Shown piece by piece: positions 52,207-59,988 of a DNA stretch of 64,000 bases; position 1 is the stretch's first letter; every line of letters starts with the position of its first letter. The notes beneath the pieces were generated by a model. That model did not search any database. It was not told where the DNA came from and saw nothing but the letters and a program-made list of their open reading frames with translations. This DNA comes from HXMU1428-3 sp965215715 (GTDB lineage: Bacteria; Pseudomonadota; Alphaproteobacteria; Rhizobiales; HXMU1428-3), in the NCBI GenBank assembly GCA_965215715.1, contig OZ244129.1:2418001-2482000 (forward strand). Direction: 5' to 3'. Position numbers and translations under genes: made by a program.

Positions 52207-53031
52207 ATGCTTCGCTCCCCTTTAACCTCGCCAAATTGTGACCAATTTGCTCCTTTTACACGCCTTGAAGGGGACATTTCTAAAGGTCTGCTGGTGCTTG
52301 CAGATCATGCCAGGGCTGATTTGCCTGCGTCTCATGGATCTCTTGGCTTAGCGCCAGATCAATTAACACGCCATATTGCCTATGACATTGGCATTGAAGG
52401 GGTGGCGCGTGGGCTTCACCAACGACTGAATATTCCGGTTATCATGGCAAATTTCTCACGTTTATTGATTGACCCAAACCGGGGAGAAGAAGACCCAACT
52501 TTGGTGATGCGTATCTCTGATGGGGCGCTTATTCCTGAAAACGCTTATGCTGAAGAAGAGGAAATTAACAAACGTCTTGAGCTTTATCACCGGCCTTACC
52601 ACTCAGCAATCAGTGACCATATTGATCAATCTTTGGCGCAAGACATTATCCCAATTGTGCTTTCGCTTCATAGCTTTACCCATGAATGGCGGGGGACTAG
52701 CCGCCCTTGGCATGCAGGGGTGTTGTGGGACCAAGATGATCGTTTTGTTGTGCCTTTTTTATCCGCCCTGTCACAAGACCCAGATTTGGTGGTGGGGGAC
52801 AATGAGCCTTATACCGGGAAATTAAAAGGCGATTGCATGTATCGCCACGGCACCCAGCGCGGGTTGGCTCATGCGCTCTTGGAAATTAGACAAGATCTTA
52901 TTGAGAGCCCGCAAGGCCAAGAGGCTTGGGCAGAACGCGTCAGTGGTTTGTTGCATGGCTTGTTAGCGGATAAGCAACTAATTGCCCCTTGCAGAGCCAT
53001 ACGCCATTTTGGTAGTTATGCAGATAAATAA
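52207..53031 (+). CDS. N-formylglutamate amidohydrolase family protein
   Basis: A 274-residue zinc hydrolase-fold protein. Family segments are VLADHARADLP with the metal-binding Asp/His, RHIAYDIGIEGVARGL, FSRLLIDPNR, YHRPYHSAI and LSLHSFTHEWRG. It may hydrolyse N-formylglutamate (histidine breakdown) or related N-acyl amino acids; no hut gene is nearby, so the substrate is open. The DUF1244 gene follows 25 bp later on the same strand. Confidence 0.92.
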   Translation: MLRSPLTSPNCDQFAPFTRLEGDISKGLLVLADHARADLPASHGSLGLAPDQLTRHIAYDIGIEGVARGLHQRLNIPVIMANFSRLLIDPNRGEEDPTLVMRISDGALIPENAYAEEEEINKRLELYHRPYHSAISDHIDQSLAQDIIPIVLSLHSFTHEWRGTSRPWHAGVLWDQDDRFVVPFLSALSQDPDLVVGDNEPYTGKLKGDCMYRHGTQRGLAHALLEIRQDLIESPQGQEAWAERVSGLLHGLLADKQLIAPCRAIRHFGSYADK

Positions 53032-53056
53032 GTAAGATTTAAGGATTTAAAAAATC

Positions 53057-53365
53057 ATGAGCCAGATTGATCAAGACACGCAAATAGAATTAGAAGCTGC
53101 TGCCTTTCGCCGCCTTGTGCAACATTTGCGCGACCGGCCTGATGTGCAAAATATTGACATGATGAACTTGGCCAACTTTTGCCGCAACTGCCTTTCCAAC
53201 TGGTATATGGACGCGGCCAAAGACAAGGGGTTTGAGCTTTCTAAAGCGCAAGCGCGCGAGATTGTTTACGGCATGCCTTATGATGACTGGAAGGCCAAAC
53301 ACCAAACAGAGGCAACACCTGAACAATTGGCCCGCTATGAAGAGGTGCGGCCCAAAGATCATTAG
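53057..53365 (+). CDS. DUF1244 family protein
   Basis: A 102-residue protein of the DUF1244 family: FRRLVQHLRDRPDVQNIDMM, ANFCRNCLSNWYMDAA with a CX2C pair, and EIVYGMPYDDWKAKHQ. It is likely soluble and all-helical; a metal could be bound by the Cys pair. Function unknown. Its stop codon overlaps the stop codon of the convergent HugZ-like gene. Confidence 0.92.
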   Translation: MSQIDQDTQIELEAAAFRRLVQHLRDRPDVQNIDMMNLANFCRNCLSNWYMDAAKDKGFELSKAQAREIVYGMPYDDWKAKHQTEATPEQLARYEEVRPKDH

Positions 53366-54132
53366 TTTTTTGCCTGTTTGGCATAGGCGACAAGAGCTTC
53401 ACGCACTTGTGTCGGTGTTGTGCAAATGGTTTTAAACTCAAGCCGGGTGGCTTTGTCGCCGAGCAGCATGTCTATGCCGTCCGGATCACACCCTGACATG
53501 CGCCATTTTCCTTCTGGCTGATTGCATAATTTGACAGCATAATTTTCTATTGCATCATGATGATCTTCATTCATATGAGTGATGATGCCTTGTTCAGCCT
53601 CAGCCAGCTCATTGGTTTCTTCCCCTTTTAGCGTTAAATCTGCACCTTTTAGCTCATAGGCTTTACCAAAACCGGCATTTAGTAAGGCTCGTTCTATGTG
53701 CAGTTCATAGAGGAAGAAGTCTGGCAATTGATTGTAAAGCTCGGCTTTGGGGTGGCGGGCAAGATAACGCTGCCTTAAATTGTTCTCTTGCTCTTTTTCT
53801 TCTTGGGTTGAGGCTGGCACAGCTTTGGTGGTGCCTATGAGCGTTATGCGTGGATGGGCCAGTGGGTCACCTTTGCCAGGCTCACCAACCAACAAGCTGG
53901 TGCGGGCATCCCCTTTAATCGCTTTGGTGTGAGCGGCCAAATCTGACATCAAAAAAACAGGATTGCCGCCCATTGTGGTGGCAACATTGGTGCGCGTGGT
54001 GATGGGATAGCCGGTTTCTGGCTCAATGGCAGCAACGGCACCAAAGCGGGCCAGGCGCAACATGGTTTTGGCTGAGGCTATCGCGTCTTGCGTGGTCTCT
54101 AATATGGGTGATTTGGCTGGCTCTGAATTCAT
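53362..54132 (-). CDS. HugZ-like heme/flavin-fold protein with DUF2470
   Basis: A 256-residue protein with an N-terminal pyridoxamine-phosphate-oxidase-like split barrel (about 15-160; TTMGGNPVFLMSDLAAHT, TSLLVGEPGKGDP) and a C-terminal DUF2470 domain (about 170-256) beginning GIITHMNEDHHDAI. This layout is shared with HugZ, which binds and breaks down heme, but also with other members of unknown role. No heme uptake gene is adjacent. The TAA stop overlaps the TAG stop of DUF1244 tail to tail. Confidence 0.88.
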   Translation of the reverse strand: MNSEPAKSPILETTQDAIASAKTMLRLARFGAVAAIEPETGYPITTRTNVATTMGGNPVFLMSDLAAHTKAIKGDARTSLLVGEPGKGDPLAHPRITLIGTTKAVPASTQEEKEQENNLRQRYLARHPKAELYNQLPDFFLYELHIERALLNAGFGKAYELKGADLTLKGEETNELAEAEQGIITHMNEDHHDAIENYAVKLCNQPEGKWRMSGCDPDGIDMLLGDKATRLEFKTICTTPTQVREALVAYAKQAKN

Positions 54133-54210
54133 TTGACTTGACTTGCCTCTTACTGGAGGGTTGAGGTTATTGAGTGCTGTAAATTTAGTTCAGTACAATT
54201 GGTTGGTTTT

Positions 54211-54332
54211 TGCCTTAACTTTCATGGTTAGACTTTGGCATTTTAAATTCCCTTGTCAAGGGTCGAGATAAACGCAAGCGCCCTTGACAATGGAATTTAA
54301 AATGCAAAAATCTCACCATGGAAGTTAAGGCA
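54211..54332. repeat. Long inverted repeat, diverged copy of the 29757 element
   Basis: Arms of 52 bp begin TGCCTTAACTTTCATGGTTA (54211) and end at 54332 with the reverse complement of TGCCTTAACTTCCATGGTGA, with roughly five to six differences between arms. The arms match the perfect palindrome at 29757-29882 (same TGCCTTAA, CATGG/CATGA, TTGCATTTT and TTGTCAAGG blocks). It sits between the HugZ-like gene and the DUF411 gene. Confidence 0.93.
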
Positions 54333-54370
54333 AGCTGTGCCAAAGGCCTTTTAATTAATGAGGTGAATTT

Positions 54371-54832
54371 ATGTTACGTAATTTGGTATTTTCTCTGTTT
54401 GTATTGCTCTCTTTTTTTGCGCCACTATCTGCAAGCGCAGAGCCCAAAGATCTCACCTTGCCTGAGGTAAAGGTTTGGAAAAGCCCGACCTGTGGGTGTT
54501 GTGGTAAGTGGGCGCAGCATTTGCGAGACAATGGCTTCACCGTGAAAGAAATCAACGCTCCTTCTATGGCGGCGATCAAGCGTTCGGTCGGCATTGGGAA
54601 AAAGCTGGCCTCGTGCCATACTGCGATTGTGGGCGATTATGTGATTGAAGGACATGTGCCAGCCCAAGACATCAAACGCTTATTGAGCGAAAAACGCAGC
54701 GTCAAAGGCCTGACCGTGCCCGGCATGCCGCTTGGCTCGCCTGGCATGGAACAGGCCGACGGCACCAAGGAAAAGTATAACGTGCTCAGCTTTGATGAAA
54801 ACGGCAAGGTGGAGGTGTTTGCCAAGCACTGA
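54371..54832 (+). CDS. DUF411 exported protein, probable metal-binding
   Basis: A 153-residue protein with a signal peptide (about 1-24, ending ASA) and a DUF411 domain: VWKSPTCGCCGKWAQHLRDNG with a CGCC Cys cluster, KLASCHTAIVGDYVIEGHVPA, and PGMPLGSPGMEQ. DUF411 proteins are found in copper and silver resistance loci and are thought to bind such metals in the periplasm. GAGGTG upstream supports 54371. The following exported protein may belong to the same unit. Confidence 0.92.
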   Translation: MLRNLVFSLFVLLSFFAPLSASAEPKDLTLPEVKVWKSPTCGCCGKWAQHLRDNGFTVKEINAPSMAAIKRSVGIGKKLASCHTAIVGDYVIEGHVPAQDIKRLLSEKRSVKGLTVPGMPLGSPGMEQADGTKEKYNVLSFDENGKVEVFAKH

Positions 54833-54889
54833 CTTTGTTTTCATGTCTCACTGTCTTGACAAAAAATTTGTATTGTAATGGAGGGAACT

Positions 54890-55285
54890 ATGACCTGTTT
54901 CAAACATATACCGTTAAACGCCGCGTGGATTTATACGTTGATGATGATTTTGTTCAGTGGGCCAGCGGCGGCTGGCGGGGCTGATGTGATCAATGCCGTT
55001 GTTGAGTATGATGTTAAGGGACGATATACGGTAACCGCAACAGTCCTTCATAAGGATGAAGGGCGCGAGCACTACGTCACGCGGTTTGAGGTGTTGACGC
55101 CAGAGGGCAAGGTTATTGGCGCACGCTATCTGGGCCACCCACATGTCCACGAGCAACCGTTCAGCCGCTCAGCCGTGTCGGTTAAGATACCTAAGGATGT
55201 GCAAGAGGTCCGCGTCCGTGCGTATGACAATGTGCACGGCTTTAGCGGAAAAGAGTTTGTTGCTAAAGTGCCGAAGGAGGAGTAA
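54890..55285 (+). CDS. Exported protein of unknown function
   Basis: A 131-residue protein with a signal sequence (about 10-33, ending AAAGG) and a beta-rich mature part: ADVINAVVEYDVKGRYTVTA, ARYLGHPHVHEQPFSRS and VRVRAYDNVHGFSGKEF. The HPHVHEQPF segment has three His and could bind a metal. I do not recognise the family. The start at 54890 has GGAGGGAACT directly upstream. It lies 57 bp after the DUF411 gene and just before DUF2461. Confidence 0.75.
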   Translation: MTCFKHIPLNAAWIYTLMMILFSGPAAAGGADVINAVVEYDVKGRYTVTATVLHKDEGREHYVTRFEVLTPEGKVIGARYLGHPHVHEQPFSRSAVSVKIPKDVQEVRVRAYDNVHGFSGKEFVAKVPKEE

Positions 55286-55296
55286 AGGGTGGCGTG

Positions 55297-55971
55297 ATGA
55301 GATTGCAGCGGTCTTTGAGCGATATAATTTCTTATTTGGTTGATTTGGCCGACAATAACAATGCCCCATGGTTTAAGGAGAACCGGGCGCGCTATGAGGA
55401 TGAATTTTTAGATCCTGCCAAAGAATTGGTTTACGACATTGGCGCGCGGCTTAAAGCAATCGACAAAAATTTAAACGCGGTGCCAGCGATCAATAAGTCA
55501 ATCAAACGACTGAACAGGGATTTGCGGTTTTCAAAAGACAAGACGCCCTATAATCCGCGGTTGCATATGTTGTTTTGGTTTGGTGACAAGCCAAAATTCT
55601 CTCCCGCCTTTCATGTTCATTTTAAACCAGACCATTTTGGCTTTGGCTGTGGGCTTTGGGAGTTTTCGCCGGCTCAGCTTGAGGCTTACCGGACAACCTG
55701 TTTGGACAAACGCAAAGTTCAAGCGCTTGATAAGGCGTTAACGGCGATGGTGAAAGCCAAAGGGGGCAAGCGCTCCACACCGGTGCTGAAAATGCCTTAT
55801 GGTGATCATCAAGAGTGGAACGCAGAGCATTTGCGGTTTAAGAATCTGGTGGTGATGGGAGAGGCTAGACTGACAAAGAAGATGCAAAAGTCTGGTACAG
55901 CTGAAGCTGTGGTTGATAAGTTCCTCACCCAGAAGCCGGTTTATGAGTGGGTGAAGAGGTATCTTGGTTAA
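55297..55971 (+). CDS. DUF2461 family protein (TIGR02453)
   Basis: A 224-residue soluble protein matching DUF2461: NNNAPWFKENRARYED, INRDLRFSKDKTPYNPRLH-type segment (here KRLNRDLRFSKDKTPYN), FHVHFKPDHFGFGCGLWEF and LKMPYGDH. The function is unknown. The start is ATG 55297, preceded by GAGGAGTAAAGG. It ends five bases before the convergent 309-residue gene. Confidence 0.92.
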   Translation: MRLQRSLSDIISYLVDLADNNNAPWFKENRARYEDEFLDPAKELVYDIGARLKAIDKNLNAVPAINKSIKRLNRDLRFSKDKTPYNPRLHMLFWFGDKPKFSPAFHVHFKPDHFGFGCGLWEFSPAQLEAYRTTCLDKRKVQALDKALTAMVKAKGGKRSTPVLKMPYGDHQEWNAEHLRFKNLVVMGEARLTKKMQKSGTAEAVVDKFLTQKPVYEWVKRYLG

Positions 55972-55976
55972 ATGCT

Positions 55977-56906
55977 TTAGCTTTTTGCCAACCGAATAAC
56001 CTCTGCTATTAATGTGTCCAATTCTATTTTTACATCAGTTTGATTTTCAGTGGGAAGACTTTCTTTTGAGCGTATTTGTTGGTGCAAATACATATCCGAG
56101 ACATTTCGCATCGATTCATGTAATTTTTTCATAGACTTGCAGAATGACTGTCCTGAATGATTATTGGCAACCTCATTGAATGTCTCCTTACCAAATACTG
56201 GTGGGATGTGGTCTATGATTCCTCTTATGAGCATGGCGACGCTAATATAGTTCCTGTTTTGGTGGGCGGTATTAAGTTCTTTGCACATTTGAATTAGTCT
56301 GGAAAAATCCCATTCACCAGAAGATATGCTACCTATCTCTTCTAGGCGAGATACATCAATATATGTACCAATCTGTGGTGCTTTTATTTCTGGGTTAATT
56401 TTCTTCCTTTGCATTTGTTTTATTGCTCCGCGAACAATTTCAATTACTTGCATTATACAGACTTGAGATGGTCCTCCCATAAATCCTCCAACTCCTTCGT
56501 TATAAGAATTCATCAAAGAATTTGAATAATCATTTGGCCGTCCTAAATGTTCACCAATAAGTGTTTTAGCCTCTAAGAATAACCTTTCAAAATATGCCTG
56601 ATTTTCCGATCCTAAAAAATTCCCCATACTGTCCTTAATAAACTGAGTATTTAAGAATTCTAGTTCATCAATAATGTTTAGAAGGTCATCTTCGATTAAT
56701 GCTCCAGATTCAAAATCGGTGATCCATTGTCTAACAACTGCTTCTGTTCTTTCGCCAAACTTTTTTGCCCCCAAACGATATTGAACCTCACTTAGACCTA
56801 AGTCTGAAAGCTTTTTTCGAAACTCTCGTCGCTCTTTTGGATCGTCAAACTTCATTCTTGATGCCTTTCTGGATACGGCCTTAGAGTAAGATATTTGAGT
56901 CATCAC
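55977..56906 (-). CDS. Uncharacterised 309-residue protein, probably acquired
   Basis: I do not recognise this protein. It is soluble, mainly helical, with a basic N-terminus (RKASRMKFDDPKERREFRKK) and a C-terminal part containing IRGIIDHIPPVFGKETFNEV and MRNVSDMYLHQQIRSKE, a pattern I associate loosely with proteins in accessory or defence loci; that link is weak. Codon use is more AT-rich than the flanking genes. It is a single gene, convergent with DUF2461, with a large palindromic repeat directly upstream at 56957-57105. These points suggest horizontal transfer. Confidence 0.65.
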   Translation of the reverse strand: MMTQISYSKAVSRKASRMKFDDPKERREFRKKLSDLGLSEVQYRLGAKKFGERTEAVVRQWITDFESGALIEDDLLNIIDELEFLNTQFIKDSMGNFLGSENQAYFERLFLEAKTLIGEHLGRPNDYSNSLMNSYNEGVGGFMGGPSQVCIMQVIEIVRGAIKQMQRKKINPEIKAPQIGTYIDVSRLEEIGSISSGEWDFSRLIQMCKELNTAHQNRNYISVAMLIRGIIDHIPPVFGKETFNEVANNHSGQSFCKSMKKLHESMRNVSDMYLHQQIRSKESLPTENQTDVKIELDTLIAEVIRLAKS

Positions 56907-56956
56907 TTCTTCACAATCTTTAAAATCAGAGAACGAGATTCTTATTATATACTTGC

Positions 56957-57105
56957 GTCATCCCGGCCTTAGAGCCGGGATCCATTTCACTTTTTACGGA
57001 TGCTTTGAAGTATGGGAAATAGGTGCTTGGTTCCTGTTTGGGTTGAATATTTGCTGCGCGTTCTGATCATGACGCTTGTGGATCCCGGGGCAGGCCCGGG
57101 ATGAC
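56957..57105. repeat. Nested palindromic repeat (GTCATCCCGG type)
   Basis: GTCATCCCGGCCTTAGAGCC followed by GGGATCCA (56957-56984) forms a hairpin; TGGATCCCGGGGCAGGCCCG then GGATGAC (57079-57105) forms another, and the two are inverted relative to each other, so the whole 149 bp can also fold as one. Repeats of this type are widespread in alphaproteobacterial genomes. The rest of 56907-57223 has no gene. Confidence 0.88.
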
Positions 57106-57223
57106 TACCCAGTGATAGGATGATAGCTCTTATCTCTAACTATTGACCCTTTTACGCGCTCATAGTAACACCTTGCTTAATACTGATGTACTATTAAGTG
57201 GATCAAAACCAGAAAGATCGATA

Positions 57224-58105
57224 ATGCTATTTGCCTATGATGAACCCCTTTATCGCCCGCCCAGTGAAGGGCGTAATTTGATTGTTCAGGCAACGCTTGG
57301 CTGCTCGTTTAATCGATGTACCTTTTGCTCTATGTATAAGAGCAAGACGTATCAGGCACGCCCGCTAGATGAGGTCTTTGCTGAGATTGATGTTTTGGCG
57401 GGCAACTTCCCTCATGCTGATCGGATTTTTCTGGCTGATGGGGATGCGTTGGTTTTACCCACGGATCATCTGGTTTCTCTTCTTGATTATTTGGCCGCAA
57501 AGTTTCCGAACCTGACGCGCGTCTCATCTTATGCCATGCCCAAGAACCTACTTGATAAATCCCATGAGGATCTGAGCTTGCTGAAAGCTAAGGGCCTAAA
57601 ACTGGTTTATTTGGGGGTTGAATCTGGCTCGAATCTGATTTTGAAACGCATTGTCAAAGGGGCCAGCCAGAAGACACATGTCCAAGCGATTGAAAAGGCG
57701 CGGGCAGCGAAATTAAAGATTTCGGCAACGGTGATCCTCGGCCTTGGGGGGCAAGCGGATTGGGAGGAGCATATTCGCGGCACGGCTGAGCTGATCAATC
57801 AAGCGCCGGTCACTTATCTTTCCACATTGCAACTCACCTTGGATGAGGCGACGCGTGATGATTTTATGAGCCATCAACCCGATGACTTTTGTTTTCAAGA
57901 TGATGAGGGGATATTGGCGGAACAAGAATTGCTATTGTCTTTGCTGGACCCGGCCAAACCGATTATTTTTCGCTCTAACCATGCCTCCAATTGCTTGGCA
58001 TTGGCGGGTAATTTACCGCGTGACCGGGAGCGGTTGTTGGGCGAGATCGCCGCAAGCCGCAGTGATGAAACCATGCTCAGGCCGGCCTTTATGCGTGGGT
58101 TGTAA
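57224..58105 (+). CDS. Radical SAM protein
   Basis: A 293-residue radical SAM enzyme. The cluster motif is CSFNRCTFC (Cys27, Cys32, Cys35), i.e. CX4CX2C, inside ATLGCSFNRCTFCSMYK, a form I recall as normal for this COG1032-like subfamily. Later segments are FLADGDALVLP, VYLGVESGSN and TVILGLGG, which line the SAM site. There is no partner domain, and neighbours do not reveal the substrate. The ATG at 57224 starts the family sequence MLFAYDEPLYRPPSEG; an upstream TTG at 57143 is less likely. Confidence 0.9.
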   Translation: MLFAYDEPLYRPPSEGRNLIVQATLGCSFNRCTFCSMYKSKTYQARPLDEVFAEIDVLAGNFPHADRIFLADGDALVLPTDHLVSLLDYLAAKFPNLTRVSSYAMPKNLLDKSHEDLSLLKAKGLKLVYLGVESGSNLILKRIVKGASQKTHVQAIEKARAAKLKISATVILGLGGQADWEEHIRGTAELINQAPVTYLSTLQLTLDEATRDDFMSHQPDDFCFQDDEGILAEQELLLSLLDPAKPIIFRSNHASNCLALAGNLPRDRERLLGEIAASRSDETMLRPAFMRGL

Positions 58106-58211
58106 GAGCTAGACCCTTCACCCTTAATGAATTCAATATCTTGGTCTACTCCTAAAATTTCAGGCTCAAAGGGATGGAGACCGTCCCCGGCTGTGGACAG
58201 ATAATTGTTAT

Positions 58212-58514
58212 TTAATGGACGTATCTTTGGCCGTGTTCTTCTTTTGAAATTATGCAGCTGTCACTTTTGTCTGGGTCTTTGCATTCCACCCTGATGCCAT
58301 CGGGGTAGAAAATTAGGTTGGTGCAATCAACACGAAAAATAAGTTGGCCGGATGGCGTGATTGAACGCTCAACATTGTCAACTGTGCATTCAGTATTGGT
58401 TTGGACCATCTGGACCAGTTCATCATCTTCGATTACAGCGTGCGCTTTAGGCATTGGCATTATTAAACTTAATGCAATGAAACCAGCTAAGCATTTGAAA
58501 AACCTATTTTCCAT
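58212..58514 (-). CDS. Small exported Cys protein, paralog 1
   Basis: A 100-residue protein with a signal peptide (about 1-26, ending AHA). The mature part holds four Cys and the segment LIFYPDGIRVECKDPDKSDSC. The gene at 58715-59059 encodes a protein with the same plan, so the two are paralogs. I do not recognise the family. Four Cys suggest two disulfides in the periplasm. It is the last gene of the minus-strand block that includes a PQQ alcohol dehydrogenase and cytochrome c, after a gap of 200 bp. GGAAAGAC upstream supports the start. Confidence 0.78.
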   Translation of the reverse strand: MENRFFKCLAGFIALSLIMPMPKAHAVIEDDELVQMVQTNTECTVDNVERSITPSGQLIFRVDCTNLIFYPDGIRVECKDPDKSDSCIISKEEHGQRYVH

Positions 58515-58663
58515 GTCTTTCCTAGATGTCTGTTTTTGTAAACGGGCTGCTTATTAAAAGAGCACAAAAGTTTGGCATGAGTATGAAGATATAGCAAGTT
58601 TATTGCTCTTGTCTCTTGCCAAATTATGTAAGGAACAAACTTAAGCACAGCTGCTGGTTTTCT

Positions 58664-58680
58664 CCTTAACTTTCATGGTA
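58664..58680. repeat. Fragment of the long-palindrome family
   Basis: CCTTAACTTTCATGGTA repeats the start of the left arm at 54213-54229. The other arm is missing. It lies between the two small secreted paralogs. The short match could be chance, but the location in an intergenic gap like the two full copies favours a remnant. Confidence 0.4.
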
Positions 58681-58714
58681 AGTGCGGGGAAAACAGCCAC
58701 GTAATATTCAAAAC

Positions 58715-59059
58715 CTATTTATCCTCATTATGCTTGTCGTTAACTGAGCGTTTCAGCAAATCTAAGCTTTCAAAGCGCTTCTTTTTGGTTAGGATTTTGC
58801 AAGAGGTTTCCAGATCTGGGTCTGTACAAATGATTTTGACACCGTCGGGGTAAAAAGACACGTTCTCACATTTGGTGAGATAGATTAATGAGCCATCCTT
58901 ATTTTCAGTTCTTGTGACGCTCACGATTTGGCACCCGGTCTTAAATAGAATTAAGCGGCGGATTTGGTATTCTAAAATCGCAGCATTGAGCTGCCAGGTG
59001 CAAAAGCACCCGGCAACAAATACCAGTGTTGGTATGCTTATCTTGTATGAATTGCGCAA
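58715..59059 (-). CDS. Small exported Cys protein, paralog 2
   Basis: A 114-residue protein with an N-terminal hydrophobic segment (about 8-27) that may be a signal peptide or anchor. The mature part has TGCQIVSVTRTENKDGSLIY, CENVSFYPDGVKIICTDPD and TSCKIL, matching the gene at 58212-58514 in Cys positions and in FYPDG. The C-terminal tail is basic and absent from the paralog. The start is a TTG at 59059, four bases after the cytochrome stop, so translation is probably coupled. Function unknown. Confidence 0.75.
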   Translation of the reverse strand: MRNSYKISIPTLVFVAGCFCTWQLNAAILEYQIRRLILFKTGCQIVSVTRTENKDGSLIYLTKCENVSFYPDGVKIICTDPDLETSCKILTKKKRFESLDLLKRSVNDKHNEDK

Positions 59060-59063
59060 AGTT

Positions 59064-59501
59064 TTATTCGTCTGGGCGGCTGTCTATATAGGCGCGGATG
59101 GCCCACATCGCTTCTTGGCTAAGAAGGCCTTCAAATTTGGGCATCTTGGTGATGCCATTTTGATGATAACCTTTGCGCACCCGGTTGATGTACCAAGCAT
59201 CGCCCTCGTCATCTTCTTCTAAATAACGAAGATCTGGCGCTATCCCCCCTGACTTTACCTCCAGGCCATGGCAACGGGCGCAGTTTGAATTGTAACCTGA
59301 TGAACCGATTTTGATGGCCAGCTCATTGCCCTTGTAAGGGTTCTTTTGCAACCATTCATCGCCTAACGCTTTCAACCCTTCTGTGTCTACCGGTTGCGGG
59401 GCGCCATCACCATGGGCCAGTGCAGGGCTGTGAGCGCTGGTGAATAGCATCAAGGTTGATAATGCAATTGCTCTTGTAAACTTGATCATATCCAATTTCA
59501 T
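59064..59501 (-). CDS. pedF: Cytochrome c-550, PedF type
   Basis: A 145-residue periplasmic c-type cytochrome with a signal peptide (about 1-29, ending ALA). Heme is attached at CARCH and the likely axial Met is in ITKMPKFEG. The N-terminal PQPVDTEGLKALGDEWLQKNPY segment matches, from memory, the cytochrome c-550 PedF/ExaB group that takes electrons from PQQ alcohol dehydrogenases. The nearby PQQ dehydrogenase on the same strand supports this. It lies between the 150-residue exported protein and small paralog 2. Confidence 0.88.
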   Translation of the reverse strand: MKLDMIKFTRAIALSTLMLFTSAHSPALAHGDGAPQPVDTEGLKALGDEWLQKNPYKGNELAIKIGSSGYNSNCARCHGLEVKSGGIAPDLRYLEEDDEGDAWYINRVRKGYHQNGITKMPKFEGLLSQEAMWAIRAYIDSRPDE

Positions 59502-59535
59502 TAAATGTCTTCCTTCCTCATTTGTTCTTTTGATT

Positions 59536-59988
59536 TTATGTTTTTGGTATTTCGGTTGGCTCTAGCCAGATTTCCCAACTGGCGCTGCCATGAATTTTTA
59601 AAGAATATGTGCCGGGTTGTTTGATCACATATTCATCTTCCCCGCCGCCGCCTATGTGTAAGTTTTGCAGAACCCGGCCTTGGTCGTCTCTCAGATACAA
59701 AACAAAAATGACCCCGTAGCTGCGAAACCTTAAACGATGAGGGCTGGTTAGGGTGAAGGGTTTTGTGACCCTTCCTAACCGGCCCTTATAGGTTGGTTTG
59801 ACAAACTTTTGTGCCGCTTTGTCATAACAAACCAAGCGTTCGTTTTGATCGACCATGGCATAACAGGTCTGAAGGGCCTGTGCGGCTTTGTCGGATCTGT
59901 TGTTCTCGTTCGCAATCCCTTGTTTCATAGTTATCAGCATTGAAAAACAAACGATCCCAAGACTTTTACCAATTATGCGGACAGCCAA
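59536..59988 (-). CDS. Exported protein with CYDKAA motif
   Basis: A 150-residue protein. The start is a TTG at 59988 because GGAGG lies six bases upstream; a far ATG at 60024 has no such site. A signal sequence covers about 1-26. The mature N-terminus has QALQTCYAMVDQNERLVCYDKAA, given here as two parts (TCYAMVDQ and ERLVCYDKAA), a Cys pair seen in several unrelated exported proteins. The C-terminal half is beta-rich (LQNLHIGGGGEDEYVI, YSLKIHGSASWEIWL) and looks like a small beta-sandwich. Function unknown. It overlaps the pentapeptide gene by 23 bases. Confidence 0.75.
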   Translation of the reverse strand: MAVRIIGKSLGIVCFSMLITMKQGIANENNRSDKAAQALQTCYAMVDQNERLVCYDKAAQKFVKPTYKGRLGRVTKPFTLTSPHRLRFRSYGVIFVLYLRDDQGRVLQNLHIGGGGEDEYVIKQPGTYSLKIHGSASWEIWLEPTEIPKT

